64,000 nucleotides of DNA, taken from assembly GCF_022760755.1 (NCBI RefSeq), contig NZ_JAIVFP010000001.1, positions 3,266,001 through 3,330,000 of the forward strand. Direction: 5' to 3'. This stretch comes from Candidatus Rhodoblastus alkanivorans. GTDB lineage: Bacteria > Pseudomonadota > Alphaproteobacteria > Rhizobiales > Beijerinckiaceae. The position numbers and the translations under genes were made by a program. Positions 45,238 to 53,325 of this stretch are shown here, piece by piece. Under the pieces are notes generated by a model, which ran no database searches, was not told the origin of the DNA, and worked only from the letters and a program-made list of their open reading frames with translations. Each line of letters begins with the position of its first letter. Position 1 is the first letter of the stretch.

Positions 45238-45839
45238 CGGATCGACCTGAATTTGACGCTCTTGTTCTGCCAGGCCCCGGATGTGATTTCCTCGAAGTCC
45301 ATCTGGTCGTCGAGGAAGCGGCACTGAAAAGCGTAAGTCCCAGTCCAGGCGACAGCTTGGCCGGCGATCGGGGCTCCGGCAAAAGTGATCGTGTTCGGCG
45401 CCGTGAAAGAATAATTGCTTGCCGGGGCTCCGTTGACCGTGACGCCAAAGATCGCCGTCACATAGGAAACCGGCTCAAAATAGCCACCGATCGCGCGCCC
45501 GAGGGTGAAGGTCGTCGTCGATCCGTCGCCGGTACCGATGAACTGACCCGTCGCAGCGCTATCGGTTGGATCGACATAAAGAAATGTGTTCAGCCGTCCT
45601 TGAGCGGTCAGAAAGAAACCCATCAGTATTTGCAGCGATTGCGCTTGCAAACCTGCGAACTCGCCCGAGGAATCGAGGCCGTTGAAAGTCAGTTCGAATT
45701 CGTAAAGCGCGTGAGCATAAAGCCCGGCGCGGACTTCCCGGCCCGACACATGGGAGGCGACGCGGGTCGAGAAGACAGGTTTTTTGTGGACGCTCCAGCC
45801 TTGGCCAGGGAGCGCCGGGAAGGTCGGGGGCGTCGTCAT
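45234..45839 (-). CDS. DUF2460 (TIGR02217) distal tail protein
   Basis: 201 residues, RcGTA gp12-like. FPALPGQGWSVHKKPVFSTR, ELTFNGL, FLTAQGRLNTFLYVDPTDSA and the C-terminal MDFEEITSGAWQNKSVKFRS are family features. The C-terminal part of the next gene upstream is a paralogue of this whole protein. Coupled to it by ATGA. Confidence 0.9.
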   Translation of the reverse strand: MTTPPTFPALPGQGWSVHKKPVFSTRVASHVSGREVRAGLYAHALYEFELTFNGLDSSGEFAGLQAQSLQILMGFFLTAQGRLNTFLYVDPTDSAATGQFIGTGDGSTTTFTLGRAIGGYFEPVSYVTAIFGVTVNGAPASNYSFTAPNTITFAGAPIAGQAVAWTGTYAFQCRFLDDQMDFEEITSGAWQNKSVKFRSIR

Positions 45840-48349
45840 GCGCGCACCGTCTCAAGGCGGATCGCTCCAGCCTGCCAAAGCCCTGACATGATCTGCTCCA
45901 AATCTTCGGTGTCGTCAGAAAAACGCGCCAGATGAGCGACGGAGAAGTCGATCGTCAGCGCCGCGCCCGCGGCGGGCGCCGTCGCAAAGGTTATCGTCGC
46001 CGGCAGAACCGAGACGCTATAGGCGCTCGGGCCGAGCGCGACGCCATCGACATAAACGGTCGGCGATCCGATCAGCGCCTGGACCCTTTCGACATAGCCG
46101 CCGATCGCCCGCGAGAGGACGAAGGCCCTCGTCGCCCCGTCGCCGCTTCCGAGCGAGGCGCCGAAATAGACGCCGAGGCTCCCCGGCGGCGCGAACAGGA
46201 ATGGCGCCCCCTGCCCCGCAACTTCGTCCGCGAAAGCAAGAACCTCCTGCATTTCAGAAAAAGCGGTCGCCGAGCGCAAGACATCAAACCGGAGTTCGAT
46301 GTCCCACAGCGGCGACGCAAAGACGGCCGCCGGCGTCTCACGCCCGGAAGCCTTGGCGGCCGTCCGGGTCGAGAACCGCGGCTTGTAATGCGCACTCCAC
46401 GCCTCGCCCGAAAGCGTCGGGAAAGTCGCATACGCCCCGGGCCCCGGCGGCGCATCCGGCGCTGGAATTGCGACATATGGCCCCTTGCCGCCGATCCAGT
46501 TGCCGGCCGCCCAATTGGCCGCGTCGCCCCACGCGCTCGCATTGAGCGGAAAGGTCGGGAACGGCCGCGCATCCCAGTTCCAGGCGCAACAGAACGGCGT
46601 CAGGATCATTGGGCCGCCGTTCGAACTTGGGTTGTTCGAGGCCTCGGACCAATAGTCATAGATTGTCTGCAAACCGAGATTGGCGAGATTGTCGTCGCGG
46701 CGCGGTGTCCATGTGTCGCCATCCGAAGAATTCCAGACGGACCAGAACGGCGTGTCGCTCTCGGTCGAATTCGGATCGAAAAAGACGTTCGGCTGGTTGG
46801 TGCAGCGGTCGACGGTCGCAAAGCCATATTCGGCGAAGATCATCGGCTTCATCTGCGCCGTCCATTGCGTCGCCGGGCCGTGCGGCGCCCAGCCATTGCC
46901 GTCGCCCGCGTCATAGATCGCCTGATGCGTGTTCCGCCACCACCAGCGAAATTGCTTGCGGGCAAGAAGCTGCTGCCCCGCATAATAGGGGTTGCGGCCT
47001 TGCGTCAGCCGGTCGCCTTCCGGCAGGCTGACCATGACCCCCGAGCCATTGGGATCGAGCCCGCGCCCATCATTGTTCGAGTCGCCATAATACCAGTCGA
47101 ACTGCTCGCCGCCCTCGATATTCCCAGCAAGATAATGTTCCGAATAGATCGTCGGCGAACCGAAGAGCCCGAGCCCGTTCATGGCCGCCGTCGAGGCCGG
47201 CCAGGTCGTCGCCTTGGGCGCCGTCCAATTCGCGCAATCCAGGCCGCCGCTCCCGGTCGTCCAATCGGACAAGGGCAGATAATTGTCGAAGGACACGAGA
47301 TCGATGTTCGGCGAGGCGAATAGAGAATCGAGGTGCGGCCACTGGCCGTTCTCGCCCGCGTGCTGCCAGCCGTTCCAACTGGACCAGTCCGGCGAATAGG
47401 CGATCAGGTTCTTCCAGCTCGTCAGGTTTTTTGTCAGGCCGGCGCCATCGAAGACCAAACGTACATCGGCTGCCAGTTGCGCCAAGCCGGCGACAAAAGG
47501 ATAGTCCCAGACCGCATCGCCATTGGCGTCGACTGACCCGGTTTTCGTCCACGCCGGCCCGCGAATGACTTCAAGGCCGCGCAGTTCCGACCCGATGAGG
47601 AAGAGATCGACGCCGCCCGCGACGACGCACAAATTGGCGTAATGCAGGATGAAGCGCCGGAATGTGTAATCGGCCGACGAACCCGAATAAGCCACGGTCA
47701 AATTGACGGTGTCCCGCGAAAATTGCGAGGGCGCCGCCGAGCCGAGAAAATCGCTCACGGCGGAAGTCGCGGCGCTCGACAGATCGGACGACAGGCCGAT
47801 CCGCCCGCGCCAGGGCTTTCCGGCGCAATCCATCAGAATGAACGGATAGAAGATCACGCGAAATCCGCGCGCCTTCAAATCCCGAATACAACGAACGACG
47901 CTCTGGTCCGAGGGCGTGCCCCCATAGGTGAAGCCGCCATTCGTCTGCGAGATCGGGATCAAGCCGGAGGAGGCTTGCGTCAGGCCCGAACATTGCCAGT
48001 TGACGGCCGACCATGCCGACCCGCCCCAACTCTCGAACGCCCCCACGATATAGCTGGTCGAAGGGTAAATCCGGCACGACGCCGCGTCGGTGGAATCGCC
48101 GAACCAGGCGACGACGAGCGCGACAGTCTGGCATTCCGGATGCTCCGCCTGCAATTGATCGAGCGCAACCGAATAGTCGGTCCTGGTCCCGCCGGGCGCA
48201 TAAAAGCAATTGATCGGCGACAGGCTTTCCAGCGCGCCGCCGCCCGCGACGCCGCCGGCCGGATCCCAGCGTGCGCCTTGCGCGGGGATTGTGTCATAGG
48301 AGAACTCGCCCGTAGCCGGAAGAAGGCAAACGCCGAAGACTTGCGCCAT
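45836..48349 (-). CDS. GTA TIM-barrel domain fused to a second DUF2460 domain
   Basis: 837 residues. About 60-560 match the GTA TIM-barrel (glycoside-hydrolase-like) domain: RVIFYPFILMDCAGKPWRGR, LHYANLCVVAGGVDLFLIGS, IDLVSFDNYLPLSDW, PMIFAEYGFATVDRCTNQPN. About 610-837 are a DUF2460 domain (FPTLSGEAWSAHYKPRFSTR; TEDLEQIMSGLWQAGAIRLE). In RcGTA the TIM barrel belongs to gp15 instead. Likely part of the baseplate megacomplex, with possible wall hydrolysis. Confidence 0.85.
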   Translation of the reverse strand: MAQVFGVCLLPATGEFSYDTIPAQGARWDPAGGVAGGGALESLSPINCFYAPGGTRTDYSVALDQLQAEHPECQTVALVVAWFGDSTDAASCRIYPSTSYIVGAFESWGGSAWSAVNWQCSGLTQASSGLIPISQTNGGFTYGGTPSDQSVVRCIRDLKARGFRVIFYPFILMDCAGKPWRGRIGLSSDLSSAATSAVSDFLGSAAPSQFSRDTVNLTVAYSGSSADYTFRRFILHYANLCVVAGGVDLFLIGSELRGLEVIRGPAWTKTGSVDANGDAVWDYPFVAGLAQLAADVRLVFDGAGLTKNLTSWKNLIAYSPDWSSWNGWQHAGENGQWPHLDSLFASPNIDLVSFDNYLPLSDWTTGSGGLDCANWTAPKATTWPASTAAMNGLGLFGSPTIYSEHYLAGNIEGGEQFDWYYGDSNNDGRGLDPNGSGVMVSLPEGDRLTQGRNPYYAGQQLLARKQFRWWWRNTHQAIYDAGDGNGWAPHGPATQWTAQMKPMIFAEYGFATVDRCTNQPNVFFDPNSTESDTPFWSVWNSSDGDTWTPRRDDNLANLGLQTIYDYWSEASNNPSSNGGPMILTPFCCAWNWDARPFPTFPLNASAWGDAANWAAGNWIGGKGPYVAIPAPDAPPGPGAYATFPTLSGEAWSAHYKPRFSTRTAAKASGRETPAAVFASPLWDIELRFDVLRSATAFSEMQEVLAFADEVAGQGAPFLFAPPGSLGVYFGASLGSGDGATRAFVLSRAIGGYVERVQALIGSPTVYVDGVALGPSAYSVSVLPATITFATAPAAGAALTIDFSVAHLARFSDDTEDLEQIMSGLWQAGAIRLETVRA

Positions 48350-48353
48350 GATC

Positions 48354-49628
48354 TCAACCCGTTGCGAGCCGGCGAAGCCCCAGATGGTCGCCGTTCCTCA
48401 CCGCGCCATCGAGCGCCTTCATGATCTGCCGCGAATTGTTCGACAGCCAGCTTTTCACCGAGCCGGCGTCGAGCGCGCTGACATTCAAGTGAACATGCGT
48501 GTCCCCGCCGCCCGCCGCGCCGGCGGCGCCGCCATTGGCCGCATTGGTAAGCATTGAGCGGAAGGCGCCGGCTTCGGCCGCGGGCATGACCATCTCATTG
48601 CGGTGGACCATCGCGATCTGATCCTGGTCGATCTGCCAGGCGCCAATGTCATAAGCCCCCATCGCGAGGACCGCGCCCTTGACCGCTGCGCCTTCCGCAA
48701 CCGCTCCGGGACCTATGAAAGGCGCCATGAAGGCGGCTGCTCCTGCGCCCGCTTCACCGGCCGACACCGTGATCGACTTGATCGCATTGGCGATGATCGA
48801 CGCGAGCCCGCTCGTCGCTTCGCCACCCGCAATACCCTCGCGCGCGGCCGCGCCGCTGAGCGCGGCGGCTGTCTTCTGACTCTCCGCCGTCTGCGACAGG
48901 ACGACGAGAGCGATCTGCCGCTTCCCCCAATCGGCGACGACCTCAACGCCCATGCGAATGAAATGCGAAACGACGGACTGCGCCACCGACGCCATTGCCT
49001 GATTGAGCGTGCGGGCATGAAAAATCATGCCTGTCAAACCGGACGCGAACGAGGACGCCATCGAATCCACGACGCGGCCCATCGGTCCGACCATTTGCTG
49101 GACCGATTGCAGCATGATCTTCTGGCTTTCGAGCGCATATCTCGCGTCGAGCGCCAGGTTCCGATTCTGGATATCCTCGCGTTGCTGCACGCTCAGGTCG
49201 CCGAGTTGCAATTCTCTTGCAATCAACGCCTTTTCCGCCGAATATTCGCTGGCCAGCGCCCGTTGGGTCGCCGCCAGACGTTCGTCGGCGCTCACAATCT
49301 TCAGCCTGGACAGCGCGTCATAAAGCGATTTCTTTTCCGAAAATGCGAGCCGTTCGGCGAAAATCTCACCGTTGATCTCAGCGAGACTTGCATGCGCGGC
49401 GTCCCGCTGAGACGCACTGGCCTCGCGCGACGCCTCTCCTGTTTTGGCGAGAGCATTGGCCGCGCCCGCGCCAAAGGCGGAAAAGCTTTGCGATGTCTTG
49501 GCGAGACCGGCGGCGACCTGGTTGACTCCGGTCGGCAACGACTGGAGCGACGCCGATACGCGCGCGACGCCGTCGAGAAAATCGGAAGCGTCCGCGCCAA
49601 AGGAAATCGAAACGTTGGACTGAGCCAT
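48354..49628 (-). CDS. Tail tape measure protein (short)
   Basis: 424 residues. Ala/Ser-rich helical N terminus (FLDGVARVSASLQSLPTGVN), central coiled coil, hydrophobic stretch (AAAFMAPFIGPGAVAEGAAV), and the C-terminal MVHRNEMVMPAAEAGAFRSM motif typical of tape measures of this group. The length predicts a short siphovirus tail of very roughly 60 nm using about 0.15 nm per residue. Confidence 0.85.
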   Translation of the reverse strand: MAQSNVSISFGADASDFLDGVARVSASLQSLPTGVNQVAAGLAKTSQSFSAFGAGAANALAKTGEASREASASQRDAAHASLAEINGEIFAERLAFSEKKSLYDALSRLKIVSADERLAATQRALASEYSAEKALIARELQLGDLSVQQREDIQNRNLALDARYALESQKIMLQSVQQMVGPMGRVVDSMASSFASGLTGMIFHARTLNQAMASVAQSVVSHFIRMGVEVVADWGKRQIALVVLSQTAESQKTAAALSGAAAREGIAGGEATSGLASIIANAIKSITVSAGEAGAGAAAFMAPFIGPGAVAEGAAVKGAVLAMGAYDIGAWQIDQDQIAMVHRNEMVMPAAEAGAFRSMLTNAANGGAAGAAGGGDTHVHLNVSALDAGSVKSWLSNNSRQIMKALDGAVRNGDHLGLRRLATG

Positions 49629-49658
49629 CCCATTCCTCTTTTCGCGCCAGAGGCGCCG

Positions 49659-49868
49659 TCAGATCTGTCCAGACGGGAAGAGTCCGCGCAAGGTCGCGAC
49701 GGAGTCGGCTGTCGCGCGCCGCGTCGGCTCCCAAACGCCAAGCCCCGCCGCAATCGCCATGAGCATGGCGGACGGCGGCGGGTTGTCGCGCCAATATTCG
49801 TGGCGGGCGACAATGCGCGAAAAGGTCAGCTCACTTTCCAGCGCGTCGGTCCAGGCTTCCCCCGACAT
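49659..49868 (-). CDS. Tail assembly chaperone, second part (PF09550-like)
   Basis: 69 residues from its ATG; resembles RcGTA rcc01693 (DALESELTFSRIVARHEYWR). The reading frame stays open upstream to about 50075 and reads like protein (EIDDPDFDRIVAQYCQMSGE) over the end of the preceding chaperone gene. No ribosome site precedes the ATG. It may therefore be made as a -1 frameshift product of that gene. Confidence 0.7.
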   Translation of the reverse strand: MSGEAWTDALESELTFSRIVARHEYWRDNPPPSAMLMAIAAGLGVWEPTRRATADSVATLRGLFPSGQI

Positions 49869-49915
49869 CTGGCAATATTGGGCGACGATCCGGTCGAAGT
49901 CCGGATCGTCGATTT

Positions 49916-50296
49916 CTACTCCCCCGGCGCCTGCGCTTCCGGGGCCGCGAACAGCCCCGTTTGCCTCGCGATCACGCCAAGCGCGGCCACGAGTTCAGGG
50001 AACGCCGCCTCGCGGTCGAGCAGATCGTCGCGGGAAAAATCGGGATAGGCCCGCGTCAATCCGCAATGCACGACATCAATCATCAATTCGACGTCGTCCT
50101 GGTCGATCAGGGTCGCGCCGAGCGGATCGCCGGCCGCGATGCGCGCCTGCACCGCATTGAGGCGCGGCATGAGTTTCAGCAGGCCCGGCACCACCAAGCG
50201 CGCCTGACGCAAGGCCAGGGTTGGAACGAAAAATTCCTCTCCGCCAAGAGCGACGACGGGAGCGCGCGCGCAATCGATTTTCGGATCCGGCCGCAT
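49916..50296 (-). CDS. Tail assembly chaperone, first part (GTA gp10-like)
   Basis: 126 residues. ALGGEEFFVPTLALRQARLV and DLLDREAAFPELVAALGVIA resemble the GTA gp10/Phage_TAC_11 family. It ends with CCG GGG GAG TAG, where a run of five G would allow slippage into the frame of the next gene. Follows the tail tube gene, the standard position for tail chaperones. Confidence 0.7.
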   Translation of the reverse strand: MRPDPKIDCARAPVVALGGEEFFVPTLALRQARLVVPGLLKLMPRLNAVQARIAAGDPLGATLIDQDDVELMIDVVHCGLTRAYPDFSRDDLLDREAAFPELVAALGVIARQTGLFAAPEAQAPGE

Positions 50297-50297
50297 G

Positions 50298-51050
50298 TCA
50301 GACCGCCGTGTTGATTTCGCCGATGGCGTTGGCCGAATTGGCCAGCGCCTCGAAATCGAGTTCCGGAATGGCGAAGTCCTGCATCTTCGACGCGATGCTC
50401 AATTTGCTCGACACGCAATTGTACAGGCGCAAAGACCATTGCGCGCCGGCGACATTGGGATTGGTCTGATAGAAGTCGATCTGGAATGTCGGCGCGGTGC
50501 CCATGACCTTGTTCGAGATCACTGCGCGCGAGCCTCCGCTCGTCTGGGTGTAGGAATAGGACACCAGCACCGCCTTGCCAGCGTCGCCGGAATTGAACGT
50601 ATAGACGCCCCCGGCGACGCTGTACTGGCCGACGGCGGGCGCCGAGGCGACCTTGACCAGGGCGAGACCGCTCGCCGCATAGACCACGCCAAGATCCTCG
50701 TCGAAATTTACCGCGTTCGCGGCGCTGTACGTGTAGGACGCAGACGAAGGAACGGCGCCGGCCTCATTATAGGCCCACAATTTCTGGCCCGGATTCAGGC
50801 TCTGGCCGAAAAAGCAATTGTTGAACAAGGGGCCGTCGATATTGGCGAATTTCGCCTTGCCGGAAATCTTGCCCTCGCCGCGCGCCAGCGCAATCGGGAA
50901 CTGATATTGGCCGAACAATTGTTTCGACGAAAAGCTGATGTCGATCGAGATGTCCTGCAACGAACCGAACTGAACGGGCGTGGCGTTGGGGCCCGACGGC
51001 GTGGCGATCAAAACGCCCGAACCGAAGGCGACGGAAGTGGTGTTCGACAT
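50298..51050 (-). CDS. Major tail tube protein
   Basis: 250 residues, beta-rich. ATPVQFGSLQDISIDISFSS, KQLFGQYQFPIALARGEGKI and GTAPTFQIDFYQTNP are characteristic of siphovirus tail tubes of this group. An inserted region (about 90-165, YTYSAANAVNFDEDLGVVYA) is a possible surface domain. Gene order next to the chaperones and connector agrees. Confidence 0.82.
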   Translation of the reverse strand: MSNTTSVAFGSGVLIATPSGPNATPVQFGSLQDISIDISFSSKQLFGQYQFPIALARGEGKISGKAKFANIDGPLFNNCFFGQSLNPGQKLWAYNEAGAVPSSASYTYSAANAVNFDEDLGVVYAASGLALVKVASAPAVGQYSVAGGVYTFNSGDAGKAVLVSYSYTQTSGGSRAVISNKVMGTAPTFQIDFYQTNPNVAGAQWSLRLYNCVSSKLSIASKMQDFAIPELDFEALANSANAIGEINTAV

Positions 51051-51053
51051 GAA

Positions 51054-51236
51054 TCAGTGCTCCTGGAGAAGGCCGGCCAGCCGCGCCTTCAAGGCGTCAA
51101 CCGCGACCCGGACATGGTTGAAAATTTCCGTGGCGCGAGAGACCGGTGAATGATGGATGGCCTCGACAAACCAGGACTCGATTTCCGCTTCGATTTTCGG
51201 GCCGAGACGCTCGGATTGCTCCGTGGGCGATGTCAT
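51054..51236 (-). CDS. Small phage protein, 60 residues
   Basis: MTSPTEQSERLGPKIEAEIE: helical, charged. A very good ribosome site (GAGGAG, 6-nt gap) supports it. Ends 3 nt before the tail tube start. No family recognised. Confidence 0.65.
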   Translation of the reverse strand: MTSPTEQSERLGPKIEAEIESWFVEAIHHSPVSRATEIFNHVRVAVDALKARLAGLLQEH

Positions 51237-51273
51237 TGTGAACTCCTCGATTTTTTGCGTCTGCGTCAGAGCG

Positions 51274-51735
51274 TTATGGGATCAGGATTTTCACGGGAAC
51301 GAGAGCGAAGCCCTGCCCGTCGAGGTCGCCAGGATCCTTGATGACCCGCCCCTCCACCCGACAGGACTGGACGAGGCCGCCAAGCGTTTGCCGGCCGATC
51401 TTGGGGTCCGGCGCGAGCGTCGCGATCAGGGCTTCGATTGCGACGTTCAAATCGCGCGCCGGCGTACTGTCCGGATCGCGTCCCGCCGACGTGTAGATCA
51501 ACAGGTCCACATTCAGCGTCGTCTTGCTCGGGAAACTATCGCCGGCATAGGCCACGTTTTCCCCATGCTCGCCGACGAACAGGGCAGGCTGATCCGCCGC
51601 CGCCACATCGCTCCACAATTTCACCCGGCGCGAAAGCATCGCCCATGTGTCGCATCCATTGATCGGCGTTGCGAATTGCGCCTTCGCCAGACAGGCGCAC
51701 AGCGCCGCCATAATCGCCTCGCGGGTGTTGGTCAT
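51274..51735 (-). CDS. Tail terminator/completion-type protein
   Basis: 153 residues, between the gp10-like connector and tail tube genes, the place of a tail terminator. TLNVDLLIYTSAGRDPDSTP and NVAIEALIATLAP fit the gpU/DUF3168-like fold, as in related phages. The start overlaps the preceding gene by 4 nt (ATGA). Confidence 0.65.
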   Translation of the reverse strand: MTNTREAIMAALCACLAKAQFATPINGCDTWAMLSRRVKLWSDVAAADQPALFVGEHGENVAYAGDSFPSKTTLNVDLLIYTSAGRDPDSTPARDLNVAIEALIATLAPDPKIGRQTLGGLVQSCRVEGRVIKDPGDLDGQGFALVPVKILIP

Positions 51736-52232
51736 GAGGAATCCTTCAGCTTTCCGGCTGCCGCAAACACGGTCTCCTGCAAGCCCTGAACGATGTCGTC
51801 GCCCTGCTCATCGAGCGCCGAGCCAAGATAGGCGCGCGCCGCGAAGGTCGAACCGGGATGCTGAATCCGCCGCGCGAAAAATTGCTTTCCGTTCATCAGG
51901 AACGACAAGGCTTTGGCCTTGTCGGGAAGGATTTCATGCGCCGAGGTCTTGCCGCCATATTCCAGAATCCCGGAATAGGGGACGTCGCCATTAGCGAATA
52001 TCTCCGCGTCGATCCGCAAATCCTGTGGCTCGACGTTCATCTGGATGGAGTCGCGCAGGGCGCCGCTGCGGGCGTTCAGAACGCCGCCGCTCAGATTGAC
52101 GTCGACGACTTCGGAATAAAGCGCTCTGGCGAGGACTTCGACCTTGTCGGTCAGGGCCGCGCGCAGAGCGTCGGGAAGTTCGTCGAAGCGCTCCCTAAGC
52201 TCCGAAGCGCCCTTGAGGCTGAGTTCGAACAT
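51732..52232 (-). CDS. HK97 gp10-like protein (head-tail joining)
   Basis: 166 residues. LKGASELRERFDELPDALRA, LNARSGALRDSIQ, YSGILEYGGKTSAHEI and PGSTFAARAYLGSALDEQGD are family hallmarks. Joins the tail to the connector. Confidence 0.82.
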   Translation of the reverse strand: MFELSLKGASELRERFDELPDALRAALTDKVEVLARALYSEVVDVNLSGGVLNARSGALRDSIQMNVEPQDLRIDAEIFANGDVPYSGILEYGGKTSAHEILPDKAKALSFLMNGKQFFARRIQHPGSTFAARAYLGSALDEQGDDIVQGLQETVFAAAGKLKDSS

Positions 52233-52235
52233 CGG

Positions 52236-53048
52236 TCAATTCGCGATGATGCGGGCGAAATTGCGCAATGCCATCGCGACGAAATCCGGCATGGCGGAAA
52301 TACGAAAAGCCGTGGTCTCCTGACCGCCGAGACTCTTCGACGTCATGCCGATCCTTTCCCGATAACGATAGCGGTCGGCGGCCCATTCAAGCGCGCACAG
52401 CGCCAGGTCCGACGGCGCATAGCCATAGTTCAGGAGAAGGGACCGCCCGGCGTCGGCGGCCGAAAAGTAGTAGCCGCCGCCGCCGTCGAGAACATATTGA
52501 CCCGCCCCCGGATTAGCCGGAACGCAGGATAGCGCGGCTCCGTCGGCATAGGTTGCGCCCATGTCGGAAACGAAGGCGCCAAAGGGCTGCGCCGCCTGGA
52601 CGAAAAACGGCGCGAGCGACGGGACGACGACAGCCTCGCCGCTCACCTGATACCCTGCGCGGTAAGCGATCGAGACGTTCTGCCAGCCGCGCATGAAGAC
52701 GCCGCCGCGCAACATCACCATCTGCATCGCGCCGGGAGGCTCCAGATCCGAGGGCTCGAGCAGCCACCCCACGCTTTGCGGCGTGGCCGCCTGAAGAACC
52801 GCTTGCCCGTCGATCGACACGGAAGAAACCGAAATCACCGGCCAATGGCGCAGCTGAATCCGGTCGCGCCCGTTGCCATCGAAGGCGTCGACGACATCAC
52901 GCGGCCAGATGAAGGGGCGATTGATATAGGCCGCGATCGCGCGGCTGATCTGGCTGATCAGAACCGAGAGAACGAAATCGTCGCCGTTGGATTGCACGCC
53001 GAGATGCGCCTTGAGCTGCGCCAGTGAGATGAGATCGCCTTGCGCCAC
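52236..53048 (-). CDS. Head-tail connector (gp6/adaptor type)
   Basis: 270 residues. MAQGDLISLAQLKAHLGVQS, AAYINRPFIWP and ALEWAADRYRYRERIGMTSK match the adaptor family. A longer middle region (about 60-200) than in HK97 gp6 carries beta-rich insert sequence. Gene order agrees. Confidence 0.78.
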   Translation of the reverse strand: MAQGDLISLAQLKAHLGVQSNGDDFVLSVLISQISRAIAAYINRPFIWPRDVVDAFDGNGRDRIQLRHWPVISVSSVSIDGQAVLQAATPQSVGWLLEPSDLEPPGAMQMVMLRGGVFMRGWQNVSIAYRAGYQVSGEAVVVPSLAPFFVQAAQPFGAFVSDMGATYADGAALSCVPANPGAGQYVLDGGGGYYFSAADAGRSLLLNYGYAPSDLALCALEWAADRYRYRERIGMTSKSLGGQETTAFRISAMPDFVAMALRNFARIIAN

Positions 53049-53050
53049 GG

Positions 53051-53263
53051 TCAGTCCGCCTTCTCGGCGCGGGCCCGCGCGCGCGCTGGCCGAACGGGCG
53101 CCGCGTCCTCGCCGGGTGCCGCCTCGGCGCAGACCACGCAGCCATGCGCGGCGAGTTCATGAGCCAGTTCGTCAGCGGCCTCGAACCGTCCCGCCTCGTC
53201 CGGCGCAATGGTTTCACCCGCGCAGGACAGCGCGGTCACGCCCTCGGGCGCCCGATATTTCAT
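53051..53263 (-). CDS. Small phage protein, 70 residues
   Basis: MKYRAPEGVTALSCAGETIA, with a basic, Pro/Ala/Arg-rich tail. Two nt before the connector gene. Resembles short capsid-adjacent proteins with a structured N terminus; function unknown. Confidence 0.6.
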   Translation of the reverse strand: MKYRAPEGVTALSCAGETIAPDEAGRFEAADELAHELAAHGCVVCAEAAPGEDAAPVRPARARARAEKAD

Positions 53264-53325
53264 GTCGCAACTCCGTCGTGAAAAGCACGGGCGCCGCCTC
53301 GTCGGGAGGCGGCGCCAATCAGACG

